Shown: positions 8,966-20,486, counted from the first letter of the stretch. The stretch: 64,000 nucleotides of DNA from Chthonomonas calidirosea (GCA_945882415.1 CAMCWC010000009.1:62001-126000); one strand, 5' to 3'. Numbers and translations are program-made. The notes: generated by a model not told the origin, from the letters alone.

Positions 8966-9376
8966 CTATTCTACGTTCTCCGAGGCGTCGGCACCACGGA
9001 CCACCACGAGGCGGCATCCGACCTCTGCGACAATCACCGGCGCAGGCGGCAGCGGTTTTCCGACCGTTATGCCTACAGACTCGACCTTCAAAAATTCCTG
9101 AAGAATTGCGTCCGCAATCACTCTGGCGAGCCGTTCCACGGTTCGGTACTGGTGGGTCTGGACAATCTCCGTCACTCGCTTCGCGATCGCACCGTAATCC
9201 ACCGTGCCGTGGATGTCGTCAGATTCACATGCCGAACAATCTGGGACTTGCAGTTCGAGCGAAACCCGGTATCGATGCCCGATTTCTTGCTCGGCGTCCG
9301 GCACGCCGTGGTACCCGTAAGCCTCCAGTCCGGTGATGAAGACGGTCCCAAATGGTCCGGTTTGTTGTATTGCCAT
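8966..9376 (-). CDS. folB: Dihydroneopterin aldolase
   Basis: 136 residues. It cleaves dihydroneopterin in folate biosynthesis. Family features are FITGLEAYGYHGVPDAEQEIGH with the Y-H-G motif, VDYGAI, and the TVERLARVIADAIL helix with the catalytic Glu/Arg region. The final strand region contains VGITVGKPLPP. The start codon (complement of 9374-9376) abuts the extended -10 of the divergent nusA promoter at 9376-9384, so folB and nusA control must share a very short region. The C-terminus is about 10 residues longer than in many FolB proteins. Confidence 0.9.
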   Translation of the reverse strand: MAIQQTGPFGTVFITGLEAYGYHGVPDAEQEIGHRYRVSLELQVPDCSACESDDIHGTVDYGAIAKRVTEIVQTHQYRTVERLARVIADAILQEFLKVESVGITVGKPLPPAPVIVAEVGCRLVVVRGADASENVE

Positions 9377-9384
9377 GCTATAAT
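9376..9384 (+). promoter_or_regulatory. Extended -10 promoter of the nusA operon
   Basis: TGCTATAAT matches the extended -10 consensus (TGN-TATAAT) exactly. No good -35 is present at the normal distance, as is common for extended -10 promoters. Transcription would start near 9391, giving a leader of about 80 nt that contains the hairpin at 9415-9437. The promoter touches the first codon of the divergent folB gene. Confidence 0.7.
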
Positions 9385-9414
9385 TTCAGCACAACCGAAC
9401 AGCGACCAATGACA

Positions 9415-9437
9415 GGTGGCTCATGCCGCCTTTTTTT
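9415..9437 (+). terminator. Intrinsic terminator-like attenuator in the nusA leader
   Basis: A 6-bp stem GGTGGC/GCCGCC (one G-U pair) with a TCAT loop is followed directly by seven T residues. It lies between the predicted start of transcription near 9391 and the nusA ribosome-binding site. It would therefore stop transcription before the operon unless read through. NusA itself enhances pausing at such hairpins, so autoregulation is a natural inference. Confidence 0.7.
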
Positions 9438-9471
9438 GTTCGTAAAGTTTAGTAAAAACGGAGGCACGGCG

Positions 9472-10512
9472 ATGGATATTCTGCAACAACTTAAAGTAAT
9501 CGCGTCTGAGCGCGACTTACCAGTCGAAGAGCTCCAGCTTGATTTGGAAGAGGCACTGGCAGCCGCGTACAAGCAGTTTATTGGGGCACGCGAAGGCGAA
9601 ATCAAGGTGAGCATCACTTTGAACCCGCTGAGCGCAAATGTCGGAAAGGAAGTTGTCGGGCTTGTTACCGACCCGCGACTGCAAATTTCCCTCGAAGATG
9701 CGCGGAAGAAAGATCCGAAGATCGAAGTTGGCGAACTCTTGTTCGTTCAAGTCGACCCGCTTCAATTCGGCCGAATCGCTGCGCAAACGACCAAGCAAGT
9801 TCTCCAGCAGAAACTACGAGATTCGGAGCGAAATCGAATCACGACGATCTTCACCGAAAAACTGGGCGACATCGTCACCGGAACGGTTTCGCGACGAGAA
9901 GCTGACCGAGTGATCATTCAGGTCAACAAGGTGGAGGCAGAGATGCCACGCCGAGAGCAAGTGCCAACCGAGCCGTACCGATTGAACGACCGCCTCAAGG
10001 TCTTCGTTCTAAAGGTCGACGAGATGATGCGCGGACGAATTCGCGTTGTGGTTAGCCGAACGCACCCGATCCTGCTCCGAAAGCTTCTTGAGCTTGAAGT
10101 CCCAGAAATCGAGCAGGGAATCGTTGTGATCAAGAGCGTTGCCCGGGAGCCCGGACAGCGAAGCAAGATCGCCGTTCTCAGCACCGACGAGCGAATCGAC
10201 CCAATCGGCGCTTGCATCGGACCTCGCGGCGCACGCGTTCAGGCCATCGTGGATGAGCTTTACGACGAGAAGATCGACGTGATTCTCTACAGCGAAGACC
10301 CGAAGAAGTTCATCATCGACGCTCTCTCACCCGCAAAGGTGAACTCGATCAAGATCAACGACATCGAGAAGAGCGCCCTGGTCATCGTGCCAGATAACCA
10401 ACTGTCCCTTGCCATTGGTAAGGGCGGACAAAACGTTCGACTTGCTGCTCGACTCACCGAGTGGAAGATCGACATTCGAAGCGAAAGCCAGTCCTCCGGG
10501 GCCAAGGCCTAG
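9472..10512 (+). CDS. nusA: Transcription termination/antitermination factor NusA
   Basis: 346 residues from the ATG at 9472, which has a GGAGG-like site 7-8 bp upstream; the frame continues upstream to 9352 without family sequence. The N-terminal RNAP-binding domain (1-125) is followed by an S1 domain (about 130-200, [20 protein letters not shown]). KH1 (about 205-275, [13 protein letters not shown] and [15 protein letters not shown]) and KH2 (about 300-346, [16 protein letters not shown]) come next. There are no C-terminal acidic repeats, as in most bacteria outside the gammaproteobacteria. It modulates pausing, termination and rRNA antitermination. Unusually, rimP does not precede it. Confidence 0.96.
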   Translation: MDILQQLKVIASERDLPVEELQLDLEEALAAAYKQFIGAREGEIKVSITLNPLSANVGKEVVGLVTDPRLQISLEDARKKDPKIEVGELLFVQVDPLQFGRIAAQTTKQVLQQKLRDSERNRITTIFTEKLGDIVTGTVSRREADRVIIQVNKVEAEMPRREQVPTEPYRLNDRLKVFVLKVDEMMRGRIRVVVSRTHPILLRKLLELEVPEIEQGIVVIKSVAREPGQRSKIAVLSTDERIDPIGACIGPRGARVQAIVDELYDEKIDVILYSEDPKKFIIDALSPAKVNSIKINDIEKSALVIVPDNQLSLAIGKGGQNVRLAARLTEWKIDIRSESQSSGAKA

Positions 10513-10529
10513 CCTCTCTAAGAACTTAG

Positions 10530-10557
10530 CCCCGGGGGACACCTACTGCCCCGGGGG
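10530..10557 (+). other. Paired CCCCGGGGG motifs between nusA and ylxR
   Basis: CCCCGGGGG occurs twice (10530-10538 and 10549-10557), 10 bases apart. Because CCCCGGGG is its own complement, the two copies can pair into an 8-bp G/C stem. No T run follows, so it is not a standard terminator. It may mark an RNA processing or pausing site between the two genes. Confidence 0.45.
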
Positions 10558-10583
10558 TATCATGTAGTGAGAAAGTCGTCCGT

Positions 10584-10829
10584 ATGCCTGAGCCCATAAG
10601 AATGTGCCTCGGTTGTCGGAGGCGACGTCCGAAATCTGAGTTGCTTAGGTGGGGAGCCCTCTCCCAAGCTGCGGCAAGTCACGATGGAAGAGGGGCGTAT
10701 GCCTGTCCAGATGCCCAGTGTATCGAACGGGCGACAAGTAAGGGACGCGCGAACCATGCGCTTCGGAAGCAGCTTTCCGAAGGTGAGCTTCGCGAGATAC
10801 GAGATAACCTTTTATGCAGACTCAGGTAA
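10584..10829 (+). CDS. ylxR: YlxR-type (DUF448) small nucleic-acid-binding protein
   Basis: 81 residues with the family start RMCLGCRRRRPKSELLR, the GRGAYACPDAQC block and a basic C-terminal helix. In the conserved nusA-ylxR-infB order it is a small RNA/DNA-binding protein, reported in some bacteria to influence transcription. Its start lies 71 bp after nusA. Its 3' end overlaps the longest infB frame by 16 bp and ends 14 bp before the alternative infB ATG at 10844. Confidence 0.9.
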   Translation: MPEPIRMCLGCRRRRPKSELLRWGALSQAAASHDGRGAYACPDAQCIERATSKGRANHALRKQLSEGELREIRDNLLCRLR

Positions 10830-12754
10830 AGAAAGCCACCGGAATGACCCATCAGATCGCAGAACTCGCCAAAGAATTTGAAGTACGCCCCGGCGTAGTG
10901 TTTGGAGTTTTGCTTGATCTTGAGGTCGAGCACGATGGACAATCCTTCGAAGCGGACGACGACACCGTCGCGCTCATTAAAGAATCCATGGGCGAGCTCA
11001 TCGGTAGCACCGAACTCGTTCTGAAGCCGAACTCCACCCCACGCGACATGGCATTCGCGCTTGGCGTGCCACAGCCAGAAATTCAGAAGACCTTGGTCAC
11101 GAAGCTCAAGGTCATGGCAACGCTCACGACCGTACTTAAGGACGATGTGATCGAAAAGCTCGCCGGCCTCTACAACGTCACGGCACGAGTTGGCGATGCC
11201 CCTAAGCCGAAGCCAGTTGTGGCTCCGAAGAAGCAGAACGGCGGTGCCCAGCCTCGACCACCCGTGGTCACCATCATGGGCCACGTTGACCACGGCAAGA
11301 CGTCGCTCCTTGACTACATCCGAAAAGCGAACGTCGCCGGAAAAGAGCACGGCGGAATTACCCAGCACATCGGTGCTTACCAAGTCGAGCTACCAGAAGG
11401 AACGATTACCTTCCTCGACACCCCAGGCCACGCTGCTTTCACCAACATGCGGGCTCGCGGAGCTAAGGTTACGGACATCGCGATCCTCGTGGTTGCGGCC
11501 GATGACGGCATCATGCCGCAGACGATCGAAGCGATTCAGCACATCCAAGCGGCAAACGTTCCGATGATCGTTGCCGTTAACAAGATCGACAAGATTGATG
11601 CGAACCCAGACCGAGTTCTCACCCAGCTTCCGGAATACAACGTCATTCCAGAAGCCTATGGTGGACAGGTCATCACCTCGCCCGTGAGCGCACTCACCGG
11701 TGAAGGCGTTCCCGCACTGCTCGAATTGATCCTGCTTCAAGCCGAAGTCATGGAGCTAAAAGCAGACCCCAAGGCCGAACTCAAGGGAGTCGTCGTCGAA
11801 GCGAAGCTCGAAAAGGGCCGCGGACCCGTCGCTACCATGCTTGTGCAAGAAGGCACCCTCAAAACGGGTGACAGTGTCGTTGTCGGAACCACCTTTGGCC
11901 GAATCAAAGCCATGACCGACTATAAGGGCGGTCGCTTGACCGAAGCCGGTCCGAGCACCCCAGTTGAAATCCTTGGCCTTAGCGAAGTACCCCACGCTGG
12001 TGACACCGTCATCGCGATGGCGGATGAGCGAACCGCTCGCGAACTAGCCGAAAGCCGCGCCATGGATGAGCGGGCGAAGACCATCTTCCAGAAGTCGCGA
12101 GGAATTACCCTCTCCGACCTCCGAAAGCTCCAGCAGCAGGAAGACTTTAAAGCTCTTAACCTGATCATCAAGGCGGACGTGCAAGGTTCGGTCGAAGCCG
12201 TCAAGGGAATGCTTGAAAAGGTCCGAAACGAGGAAGTCGAAACCCACGTAATCCTCAGCGGTGTTGGCCAGGTCACAAAGGCAGACGTCGATCTTGCCGC
12301 CGCATCGGGCAGCATCATCGTCGGCTTCAACGTGAAGCCGGAAGGCGAAGCGAAGCGAGAAGCCGAGAAACGACACGTCGAAATTCGAACGTACACGATC
12401 ATTTACGAATTGATCGAAGATATCGAAGCGGCGGCAAAGGGCATGCTCGAACCGAAGTTCGAAGAGCAGTACCTTGGCTTGGCCGAAGTTCGACTTCGAA
12501 TGCAGTTCTCGAGAAAGGGCGTTATCGCTGGCTGCTACATCACGGACGGCAAGATCACCCGAAACGCCAAGTGCCGCGTCAAGCGCGGACGAGAAATCGT
12601 CCACACGGGCAGCGTTGCTTCGCTCCGTCACTTCAAGGACGACGTCCGAGAAGTCACGATGGGAATGGAGTGCGGTATCACCTTCAACGACTTTGAAGAG
12701 TTCGTCGAAGGCGACATTATCGAAGCGTTCGAGATGATCCAGGTCAACGCCTGA
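10814..12754 (+). CDS. infB: Translation initiation factor IF-2
   Basis: 646 residues. This GTPase positions initiator tRNA on the 30S subunit. G1 is GHVDHGKT, G3 DTPGHAAF, G4 NKIDKID; the effector-region sequence [10 protein letters not shown] is intact. Domains II, III and the fMet-tRNA-binding C-terminal domain follow in order. The N-terminal extension is short, with one IF2_N-like helical module (residues about 60-115) and a brief Lys/Pro/Gln linker. The protein is thus at the short end of the family. ATG at 10814 lies inside ylxR; ATG at 10844 (MTHQIAEL) is an equally plausible start. rbfA and truB do not follow, and the next gene is convergent. Confidence 0.96.
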   Translation: MQTQVKKATGMTHQIAELAKEFEVRPGVVFGVLLDLEVEHDGQSFEADDDTVALIKESMGELIGSTELVLKPNSTPRDMAFALGVPQPEIQKTLVTKLKVMATLTTVLKDDVIEKLAGLYNVTARVGDAPKPKPVVAPKKQNGGAQPRPPVVTIMGHVDHGKTSLLDYIRKANVAGKEHGGITQHIGAYQVELPEGTITFLDTPGHAAFTNMRARGAKVTDIAILVVAADDGIMPQTIEAIQHIQAANVPMIVAVNKIDKIDANPDRVLTQLPEYNVIPEAYGGQVITSPVSALTGEGVPALLELILLQAEVMELKADPKAELKGVVVEAKLEKGRGPVATMLVQEGTLKTGDSVVVGTTFGRIKAMTDYKGGRLTEAGPSTPVEILGLSEVPHAGDTVIAMADERTARELAESRAMDERAKTIFQKSRGITLSDLRKLQQQEDFKALNLIIKADVQGSVEAVKGMLEKVRNEEVETHVILSGVGQVTKADVDLAAASGSIIVGFNVKPEGEAKREAEKRHVEIRTYTIIYELIEDIEAAAKGMLEPKFEEQYLGLAEVRLRMQFSRKGVIAGCYITDGKITRNAKCRVKRGREIVHTGSVASLRHFKDDVREVTMGMECGITFNDFEEFVEGDIIEAFEMIQVNA

Positions 12755-12763
12755 TCACCTCGC

Positions 12764-14374
12764 TTACATTCGGAAGAGACTGAAACCCGGTTGTTGGAGC
12801 GGTGCATTTGCCGCCGCTTCAATGCCCAACGCGAGCACACGTCTCGTGTCGACGGGATCAATGATTCCGTCATCCCAAAGTCGCGCGGTGGAGTAATAGC
12901 AGCTTGACTCCTCCGCGTACTTGTCCAGGATTGGCTGCTTAAACTCCGCTTGTTCTTCGGGCAAAAGCGTCCCACCCTTGGCCGCGAGCTGATCAAGTTT
13001 GACCGTCAAGAGCACGTTGGCAGCTTGCTCGCCACCCATAACGCTAATCCGAGCGTTCGGCCACATCCACATCATTCGTGGCTGGAAGGCTCTTCCGCAC
13101 ATGCCGTAGTTTCCGGCACCGTAGCTGCCGCCGACGACGATCGTAAACTTCGGTACGGACGCGGTACTGACTGCTGTGACAAGCTTTGCGCCGTTCTTCG
13201 CGATGCCTTCGTTCTCATACTTACGGCCGACCATGAAGCCGGTGATGTTCTGGACGAAGACCAGAGGCACACCACGTTGGTTGCACAGCTCAATAAAGTG
13301 CGCTCCCTTGAGCGAGGACTCGGAGAACAGAATTCCATCGTTCGCCAAAATCCCGACTAGGTGTCCGTAGACCCGGGCAAAACCACAGATGAGGGTCTTG
13401 CCGTAGTTCGCCTTGAACTCCTGGAACCGGCTACCATCCACGATGCGAGCAAGAACCGCGCGCATATTCATTGGAACCTTCGAGTCGCTTGGAACAAGGG
13501 AATAGAGCTCCTTCGGATCGAACGCCGGGTCTTCTGGCGTAGCCGCAGGTTGGGCACCTGGCTTCTTTGCTGTCCCAAGAGATTCGACGATGTTACGGAC
13601 GATTTGCAGGGCGTGGGAGTCATCCTCAGCCAGATGGTCGGCAACGCCGGAAAGTCGAGTGTGCACATCCGCGCCGCCAAGATCCTCAGCGGTGACTTCC
13701 TCACCCGTGGCAGCCTTGACGAGCGGAGGTCCACCGAGGAAGATGGTGCCCTGTCCGCGAACTATGACCGTCTCGTCGCTCATGGCCGGGACGTATGCGC
13801 CGCCCGCGGTGCATGAACCCATGACGCTTGCGATCTGCGGAATCCCGGCAGCCGAAAGACGAGCTTGGTTGTAGAAAATTCGGCCAAAGTGGTCTCGGTC
13901 TGGGAAGACCTCAGCTTGTAAAGGTAAGAATGCTCCGCCGGAATCCACCAAGTAAACGCATGGCAGATGGTTCTCCAGCGCGACCTCTTGGGCTCGAAGG
14001 TGCTTCTTGACTGTGATAGGGAAGTACGTTCCGCCTTTCACCGTAGCGTCGTTCGCAACGACCATGACCTCACGACCGTGCACCCGGGTGATTCCGGTCA
14101 CGACGCCGGCGCTTGGGGCATCGCCTTTGTACATGCCATCTGCGGCCAAGGTTGAGAGTTCGAGGAACGGCGCTCCCGGATCGGTCAGGGCTTCTACTCG
14201 TTCCCGGGCGAGAAGCTTTCCTCGGCCCTTGTGCTTTGCGACGAGATCGGAGCCTCCGCCAAGCATTGCTTGAGCGGTCTTGGCTCGAAACTCGGTCAGC
14301 ACCGCCTCCATCGCTTCGCGATTCCGCTGGAATTCGGGCTGGTTGAGATCAACGGAATGGTTCAATTGCTCCAT
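12764..14374 (-). CDS. Acyl-CoA carboxylase carboxyltransferase (beta) subunit, methylcrotonyl-CoA type
   Basis: 536 residues from ATG 14374 (MEQLNHS; an ATG seven codons upstream is also open). Two crotonase-fold halves form the carboxyltransferase, which moves CO2 from carboxybiotin to an acyl-CoA. Matching segments are [66 protein letters not shown] and [15 protein letters not shown]. The FLPLQ and NITGF blocks point to the methylcrotonyl/geranyl-CoA branch rather than propionyl-CoA. No biotin-carboxylase alpha subunit is nearby, so it must be encoded elsewhere. Role in leucine/isovalerate breakdown is likely but inferred. Confidence 0.88.
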   Translation of the reverse strand: MEQLNHSVDLNQPEFQRNREAMEAVLTEFRAKTAQAMLGGGSDLVAKHKGRGKLLARERVEALTDPGAPFLELSTLAADGMYKGDAPSAGVVTGITRVHGREVMVVANDATVKGGTYFPITVKKHLRAQEVALENHLPCVYLVDSGGAFLPLQAEVFPDRDHFGRIFYNQARLSAAGIPQIASVMGSCTAGGAYVPAMSDETVIVRGQGTIFLGGPPLVKAATGEEVTAEDLGGADVHTRLSGVADHLAEDDSHALQIVRNIVESLGTAKKPGAQPAATPEDPAFDPKELYSLVPSDSKVPMNMRAVLARIVDGSRFQEFKANYGKTLICGFARVYGHLVGILANDGILFSESSLKGAHFIELCNQRGVPLVFVQNITGFMVGRKYENEGIAKNGAKLVTAVSTASVPKFTIVVGGSYGAGNYGMCGRAFQPRMMWMWPNARISVMGGEQAANVLLTVKLDQLAAKGGTLLPEEQAEFKQPILDKYAEESSCYYSTARLWDDGIIDPVDTRRVLALGIEAAANAPLQQPGFSLFRM

Positions 14375-14458
14375 CGCACTTCGATTCTGAAACACCTAGC
14401 CCTCTGTTCGCTGTTTAAGGGACCGTTAAGGCTTGTCGTTGGCGAGTAGCATCTGGAA

Positions 14459-17008
14459 ATGAAAAGAGGTCTTCTCTTCGTTGGGCTTGCACTTGCGGTC
14501 GGTGCGACAGCGATGGTTACGCGGCAGGATGTCCGCGGGCTGCTCGTTACTGGTAAGTGGATCAACACCGATTCTGGCCTTTCCCATGAGAAGGTCGGAA
14601 GCTATCCGGTCAACATGGCCAAGTCTCCCGACGGCCGATTTGTGGCCGTAACCAACTCGGGCTATCGCCAGCAGATCTCGATTCTGGATTCAACCACCGG
14701 AAAGCTGGTGAGCAAGCTTGAGTTCAACGCCTCAACCCGAGGAAAGAAGGAAGCCCTTTATTACGGACTTACTTTCCATAAAGCCGGCGACCAGACCCTC
14801 CTTTACGTATCGAACGGCTACTTGGACACGGTTACTGTTCTAGAACTCGCCGCAGACGGAAAGCTCACGAAGATCAAAGAGATCGTTGAAGATGCCCCAA
14901 CGGATTCTTCGGGCCTTCCGCACCACATCGCCGGCGTCGCCACCGCCAAGAACGGCCAGTATTTGGTCGTCGCGAACAATCAGAGCCACCACTACAACAA
15001 GTTCAAAGGCAGCATCGGGGTGTGGACCCTGGACGGTTCGAACAAGTACGAAAAGATCACGGTAGATGGATTCCCGCTGGCCGTAGTCGGAACTCGAGAC
15101 GGTCGAGCGTTCGTCTCCTCCGAAATGAACGGCGGGGTAACCGAAGTTAACCTTGCGACCCAGAAAACGAAGTTCATCAAGACCGGCGAAAACCCGAGCT
15201 ACCTCGCGCTGAACAAGTCCGAGACAATGCTTTTCGTCACCAACGCCAACAGCGACACGCTGTCTGTGGTCGACACCGCGAGCGGAAAGGTCGTCAAAAC
15301 CGTCCTCCTTCGCCCCGCCGAATTCCCGGGAATCCCCGGCTCGACTCCGCTCGGCTTAGCTCTCTCCACTGACGAGAAGACCGCCTACATCGCAATGGCC
15401 GACTTGAACGCCGTGGCCGTGGTGGACCTTGAAGAATCATCGGTCAAGGGCTATATTCCTGCCGGTTGGTACCCAACCTCGGTTGCCCTCAGCCCGAACG
15501 ACAAGTCGCTCTTCATCGCCAACGCGAAGGGAGTCGGCACCCGGAATCCGAACGGAAAATCGGTCGGTGACCTTGGCACCTACGGGCCAAACATCATCGA
15601 AGGCACCGTCCAGACCGTCAGCCTAAATGAAGCGCTGGGCAATCTCGCGGCGAGCACGATCAACGTTCTGGATAACAACCGGGCAACCGGGAACTACGAA
15701 GCGAGCAGCCGAAAGGCGTTCGTCAAGCCGCCAATTGAGCACGTCATCTACATCGTCAAAGAAAATCGAACCTACGACCAGGTTCTGGGCGACCTCAATC
15801 GAGGCAACCGCGATTCATCTCTGGTGTTATTCGGCCGAGAATCGACCCCGAACCAGCACGCCCTCGCCGAGCGATTCGTTCTGCTAGATAACTTTTACGT
15901 CTGCGCGGAAGTCTCCGCCGACGGCTGGAATTGGTCCACCGCCGGAATGTCCAACGAATACGTCGCCCGCAACACCCTCACCAACTACAGCCGACGCGGT
16001 CGAAACTACGACTTCGAAGGTCAGATCAACGGCTCGCCGGTTGACGTGCAAGGAATGCACAACCCTGCGGAGCCAGCCGGTGGCTACGTCTGGGATCAGG
16101 CCGCCGCGCAAAACGTCAGCCAGCGGAACTACGGCTTCTTCGTCAACAACCAAGTCGCTGACAAGGACAACGCCTCGAAGCCAATCGCCGAAGAAGGAGC
16201 GCCGAACCAGAAGGCGCATCAAAATGTCACCAATCGCGACTTCCGAAAGTATGACATGGAGTTCGCCGACTCGGAAGCTTGGGTGAAGCACGGACTTCCA
16301 AAGGCCCCTCGCCAGCTTGAGGCGTACGGCAGCCAGAAGGACCCCAGCCGAATGACGACCTGGCTACGAGACTTCAACGGATTCGTGAAGTCCGGCAAGA
16401 TGCCAAAGCTCCAAGTCGTTCGACTCGGAAGAGACCACACTAGCGGCACCACCCCCGGCCAGCCAAGCCCGCGAGCATGCGTTGCCGATAACGACTACGC
16501 CGTAGGCCAACTAGTCGAAGCCGTGAGCAACAGCCCGTACTGGAAGAACACCGCAATCTTCGTTCTAGAAGATGACGCCCAGGCCGGCACCGACCACGTC
16601 GACAGCCACCGATCCATCGCGTTCGTCATCAGTCCGTACATTCAGCGAGCAAAGCTCGATAGCTCCTTCTACAATACCAACTCGATGCTCCGAACCATGG
16701 GCCTTCTCCTTGGTCTGAAACCTTGGAACCAGTACATCGCAACGGCCTATCCGATGGGCGTCTTCGAAAAGACCATGGTGAACCCAGCACCGTACAAGGC
16801 CATCTTGCCGAGCAAGGAGATCGTGGGTGAGGTCAACACCCGAACGGCATATCGCGCGGCAGACAGCGAACGGCTGATCAACCCGCTCGAAGAGGAATCC
16901 ATGCCCGATGTGGAACTCAACGACATCCTTTGGGGAGCCATCAAAGGGGCAAAAACTCCACGACCAAAAACGCCAAACACCATTTGGCGCGCGCAAGACC
17001 TGAAGTAG
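14459..17008 (+). CDS. Exported YVTN beta-propeller / phosphoesterase fusion protein
   Basis: 849 residues with an N-terminal hydrophobic signal (LLFVGLALAVGATAM). Residues about 30-390 contain repeated beta-propeller blades with the YVTN-type pattern: VAVTNSGYRQQISILD, TLLYVSNGYLDTVTVL, MLFVTNANSDTLSVVD, TAYIAMADLNAVAVVD. Residues about 420-770 form a phosphoesterase/alkaline-phosphatase-fold domain beginning IEHVIYIVKENRTYDQVLGD, with FYVCAEVSADGWNW and AIFVLEDDAQAGTDHVDSHRS. The N-R-T-Y-D and D-D-x-Q-x-G-x-D-H-V-D-x-H motifs are probable metal and phosphate ligands. Likely periplasmic or surface exposed; the substrate is unknown. The gene stands alone. Confidence 0.85.
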   Translation: MKRGLLFVGLALAVGATAMVTRQDVRGLLVTGKWINTDSGLSHEKVGSYPVNMAKSPDGRFVAVTNSGYRQQISILDSTTGKLVSKLEFNASTRGKKEALYYGLTFHKAGDQTLLYVSNGYLDTVTVLELAADGKLTKIKEIVEDAPTDSSGLPHHIAGVATAKNGQYLVVANNQSHHYNKFKGSIGVWTLDGSNKYEKITVDGFPLAVVGTRDGRAFVSSEMNGGVTEVNLATQKTKFIKTGENPSYLALNKSETMLFVTNANSDTLSVVDTASGKVVKTVLLRPAEFPGIPGSTPLGLALSTDEKTAYIAMADLNAVAVVDLEESSVKGYIPAGWYPTSVALSPNDKSLFIANAKGVGTRNPNGKSVGDLGTYGPNIIEGTVQTVSLNEALGNLAASTINVLDNNRATGNYEASSRKAFVKPPIEHVIYIVKENRTYDQVLGDLNRGNRDSSLVLFGRESTPNQHALAERFVLLDNFYVCAEVSADGWNWSTAGMSNEYVARNTLTNYSRRGRNYDFEGQINGSPVDVQGMHNPAEPAGGYVWDQAAAQNVSQRNYGFFVNNQVADKDNASKPIAEEGAPNQKAHQNVTNRDFRKYDMEFADSEAWVKHGLPKAPRQLEAYGSQKDPSRMTTWLRDFNGFVKSGKMPKLQVVRLGRDHTSGTTPGQPSPRACVADNDYAVGQLVEAVSNSPYWKNTAIFVLEDDAQAGTDHVDSHRSIAFVISPYIQRAKLDSSFYNTNSMLRTMGLLLGLKPWNQYIATAYPMGVFEKTMVNPAPYKAILPSKEIVGEVNTRTAYRAADSERLINPLEEESMPDVELNDILWGAIKGAKTPRPKTPNTIWRAQDLK

Positions 17009-17092
17009 TATCTCGGGAAGAAAGCACCGGTTTCGAAGAAATTTCTGATTCTTTGGAACCGGTCCTTCGTCGTAACCGATAATGAGAGGGGA

Positions 17093-18574
17093 ATGGGCGC
17101 GCAAAGAGCACTAACGGCAATCGTCTTCACCGACGCAGTGGGCTTCAGCGCCATGGCGTCCACCGATGAGTCCCTGGCATTCCGCCTCATCGAACAGGAC
17201 TTCGCCCTCATGCGCCAACTCGCAGCCGTGCACCAAGGGCAAGCCCTCAAAACGACCGGCGACGGAATGCTACTGGTATTCGGCAGCGCCGTCCAAGCCG
17301 CGACTTGGAGCGTGGACTTCCAGACCCGGATATTAGAACGAGCGAAAGCCGATCCTGGGCCATTCTTCGAGCACCGAATCGGCCTCCACGTTGGCGATGT
17401 CCTTTTGAGCGAAGATGATGCCCAGGGCGATGGCGTAAATGTAGCGGCCCGTTTGCAATCAGGCGCTCCGGCCGGGGGTGTGTGGCTAAGCGCCACGGCC
17501 TACGATCTAGTAAAGAGCCGAACGGAATTCAACCTAATCTCGCGCGGAAAGCAGGAGTTCAAGAACATCCCCGCGCCAATCGAGGTTTACGAAATCCCGG
17601 CCGATCCGTCGGTTCGAGTGGCGGAAGTGGCTGTCAAGCCGGCTGTGCCGCGGAACAACAACACCTTGCTCGCGGGTTTGGGCAGCGCCGTCGTGGTGCT
17701 CAGCATCGCCGTCGCCGCCATCGCGCTCAACCGGCCCACGAACACCGTGACCAAAGTCGTCCCTGGAGAGCGAGTCGTTGAGCGGGTATCGGTTCCGCTG
17801 TTCGAGAACTTGAAAGATGTCGAAAAGTTTGCCGAGGAAGAAGAAGCCAAGACGGCATCGCCCAAGCCGCCGACCCCACCGAAGCCGAAGGACGATCCCG
17901 ACACTGGCGCAAGTGCTGCCCTGAAAGCGGCAGAGACCTCGATCAAAGCAGACAAAGCTGCTGCTGCTGGCGCTGCCTTAGAACCGGATCCGGACGCGTC
18001 AGTTGATGAAGAAAATATGAAGGCGTTTGGCCAAAAGATGGCGGAGGAATTTAAGGATTTCGACAAAATGTTCGACTCCCCTGATTTCGCGGCCAAAGCC
18101 GCGAAAGGGCTTGAACGCATTCCGGGCCTGCGCACGCTGAGGGCATTCGAAGAAAAGGTGAAGGCGAGCAAGTCCACCTACGATTTTCAAGGCATCATCG
18201 ATTACATCGCATCCGAAAAGGCTCTCGCTGGGAATCCGATTGCTCTAACCAAGAGCCATTGGGTTCGGCTGGAAAAGCTAAAAACTTGGATGCAGACCCA
18301 ACTTGCGCGCACCAACGAGGAAAACCCGCTTGAACTCCCGAGCCTGGGGAGACAATCCCGCACCCTTTGGGCAGATGGAAGCAAGCTTGTACTTCAAACT
18401 GGCGAGGTGAAGGTCACGAAGGATCTGACCGAGCTGAAGCCAACCGAGTTTGCGGCAATCGCTCGGACGTTGCTCAAAAAGGATCCCAGCCTGGAGCAGG
18501 CGGCTCACCTCCGAGACTTTGAAAGAGAATACGACCTAGTCCCAAACGGACCGCGCCGCTTACGGAAAAATTAG
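17093..18574 (+). CDS. Class III adenylate/guanylate cyclase with membrane anchor and novel C-terminal domain
   Basis: 493 residues. The class III cyclase catalytic domain is at the N-terminus (residues about 5-165), with metal Asp14 in VFTDAVGFS and Asp57 in TTGDGMLLVF. The GDGVNVAARL motif carries the later Asp/Asn/Arg positions. A transmembrane helix (191-212) follows. Next comes a Lys/Pro/Glu-rich linker, and then a helical C-terminal domain (about 300-490) that I do not recognise. The order suggests a cytoplasmic cyclase and an external sensor-like part, the reverse of the usual sensor-then-cyclase layout. A GAGAGGGGA site precedes the ATG. It converges on tRNA-Pro, 6 bp away. Confidence 0.85.
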   Translation: MGAQRALTAIVFTDAVGFSAMASTDESLAFRLIEQDFALMRQLAAVHQGQALKTTGDGMLLVFGSAVQAATWSVDFQTRILERAKADPGPFFEHRIGLHVGDVLLSEDDAQGDGVNVAARLQSGAPAGGVWLSATAYDLVKSRTEFNLISRGKQEFKNIPAPIEVYEIPADPSVRVAEVAVKPAVPRNNNTLLAGLGSAVVVLSIAVAAIALNRPTNTVTKVVPGERVVERVSVPLFENLKDVEKFAEEEEAKTASPKPPTPPKPKDDPDTGASAALKAAETSIKADKAAAAGAALEPDPDASVDEENMKAFGQKMAEEFKDFDKMFDSPDFAAKAAKGLERIPGLRTLRAFEEKVKASKSTYDFQGIIDYIASEKALAGNPIALTKSHWVRLEKLKTWMQTQLARTNEENPLELPSLGRQSRTLWADGSKLVLQTGEVKVTKDLTELKPTEFAAIARTLLKKDPSLEQAAHLRDFEREYDLVPNGPRRLRKN

Positions 18575-18580
18575 AGGGAC

Positions 18581-18657
18581 TGGTCGGGGCGACCAGATTC
18601 GAACTGATGACCTCATGTACCCAAAACACGCGCTCTACCAAACTGAGCTACGCCCCG
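18581..18657 (-). tRNA. tRNA-Pro (anticodon TGG)
   Basis: 77-nt tRNA read on the minus strand. The acceptor stem CGGGGCG/CGCCCCG has C1-G72 and discriminator A73, typical of bacterial tRNA-Pro, and CCA is encoded. The D arm is GCTCAGTTTGGTAGAGC. The anticodon stem CGTGT/ACATG holds the loop TTTGGGT, with TGG at positions 34-36 and G37. The T arm is ATCAG-TTCGAAT-CTGGT. A possible -10 (TATATT, complement of 18669-18674) lies 11 nt upstream, with no clear -35. Confidence 0.95.
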
Positions 18658-18720
18658 ACAGGAAAGAGAATATACCCGGATAATCGACGGCTTTTCAGGC
18701 ATAACCCGGCAACCCAAAGC

Positions 18721-18762
18721 AGAAAACAAAAAACGGCCCCGACTCAATCTGAGTCGGGGCCG
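18721..18762 (-). terminator. Intrinsic terminator of groEL
   Basis: On the minus strand a perfect 13-bp stem (18734-18746 with 18750-18762, core GGCCCCGACTCA) with a 3-nt loop is followed by TTTTTTGTTTTCT. It starts 18 bp after the groEL stop. It also separates groEL from tRNA-Pro on the same strand. Confidence 0.93.
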
Positions 18763-18779
18763 CAGTTTTACGAACTACC

Positions 18780-20486
<1,707 letters not shown>

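Noticed and set aside
13361-13816. 151-codon plus-strand frame inside the carboxylase gene
   Set aside because: Antisense to a conserved gene and without any start signal.
17023-17075. Intrinsic terminator after the YVTN/phosphoesterase gene
   Set aside because: A stem ACCGGTT/AACCGGT exists, but the loop is about 25 nt and there is no T run after it.
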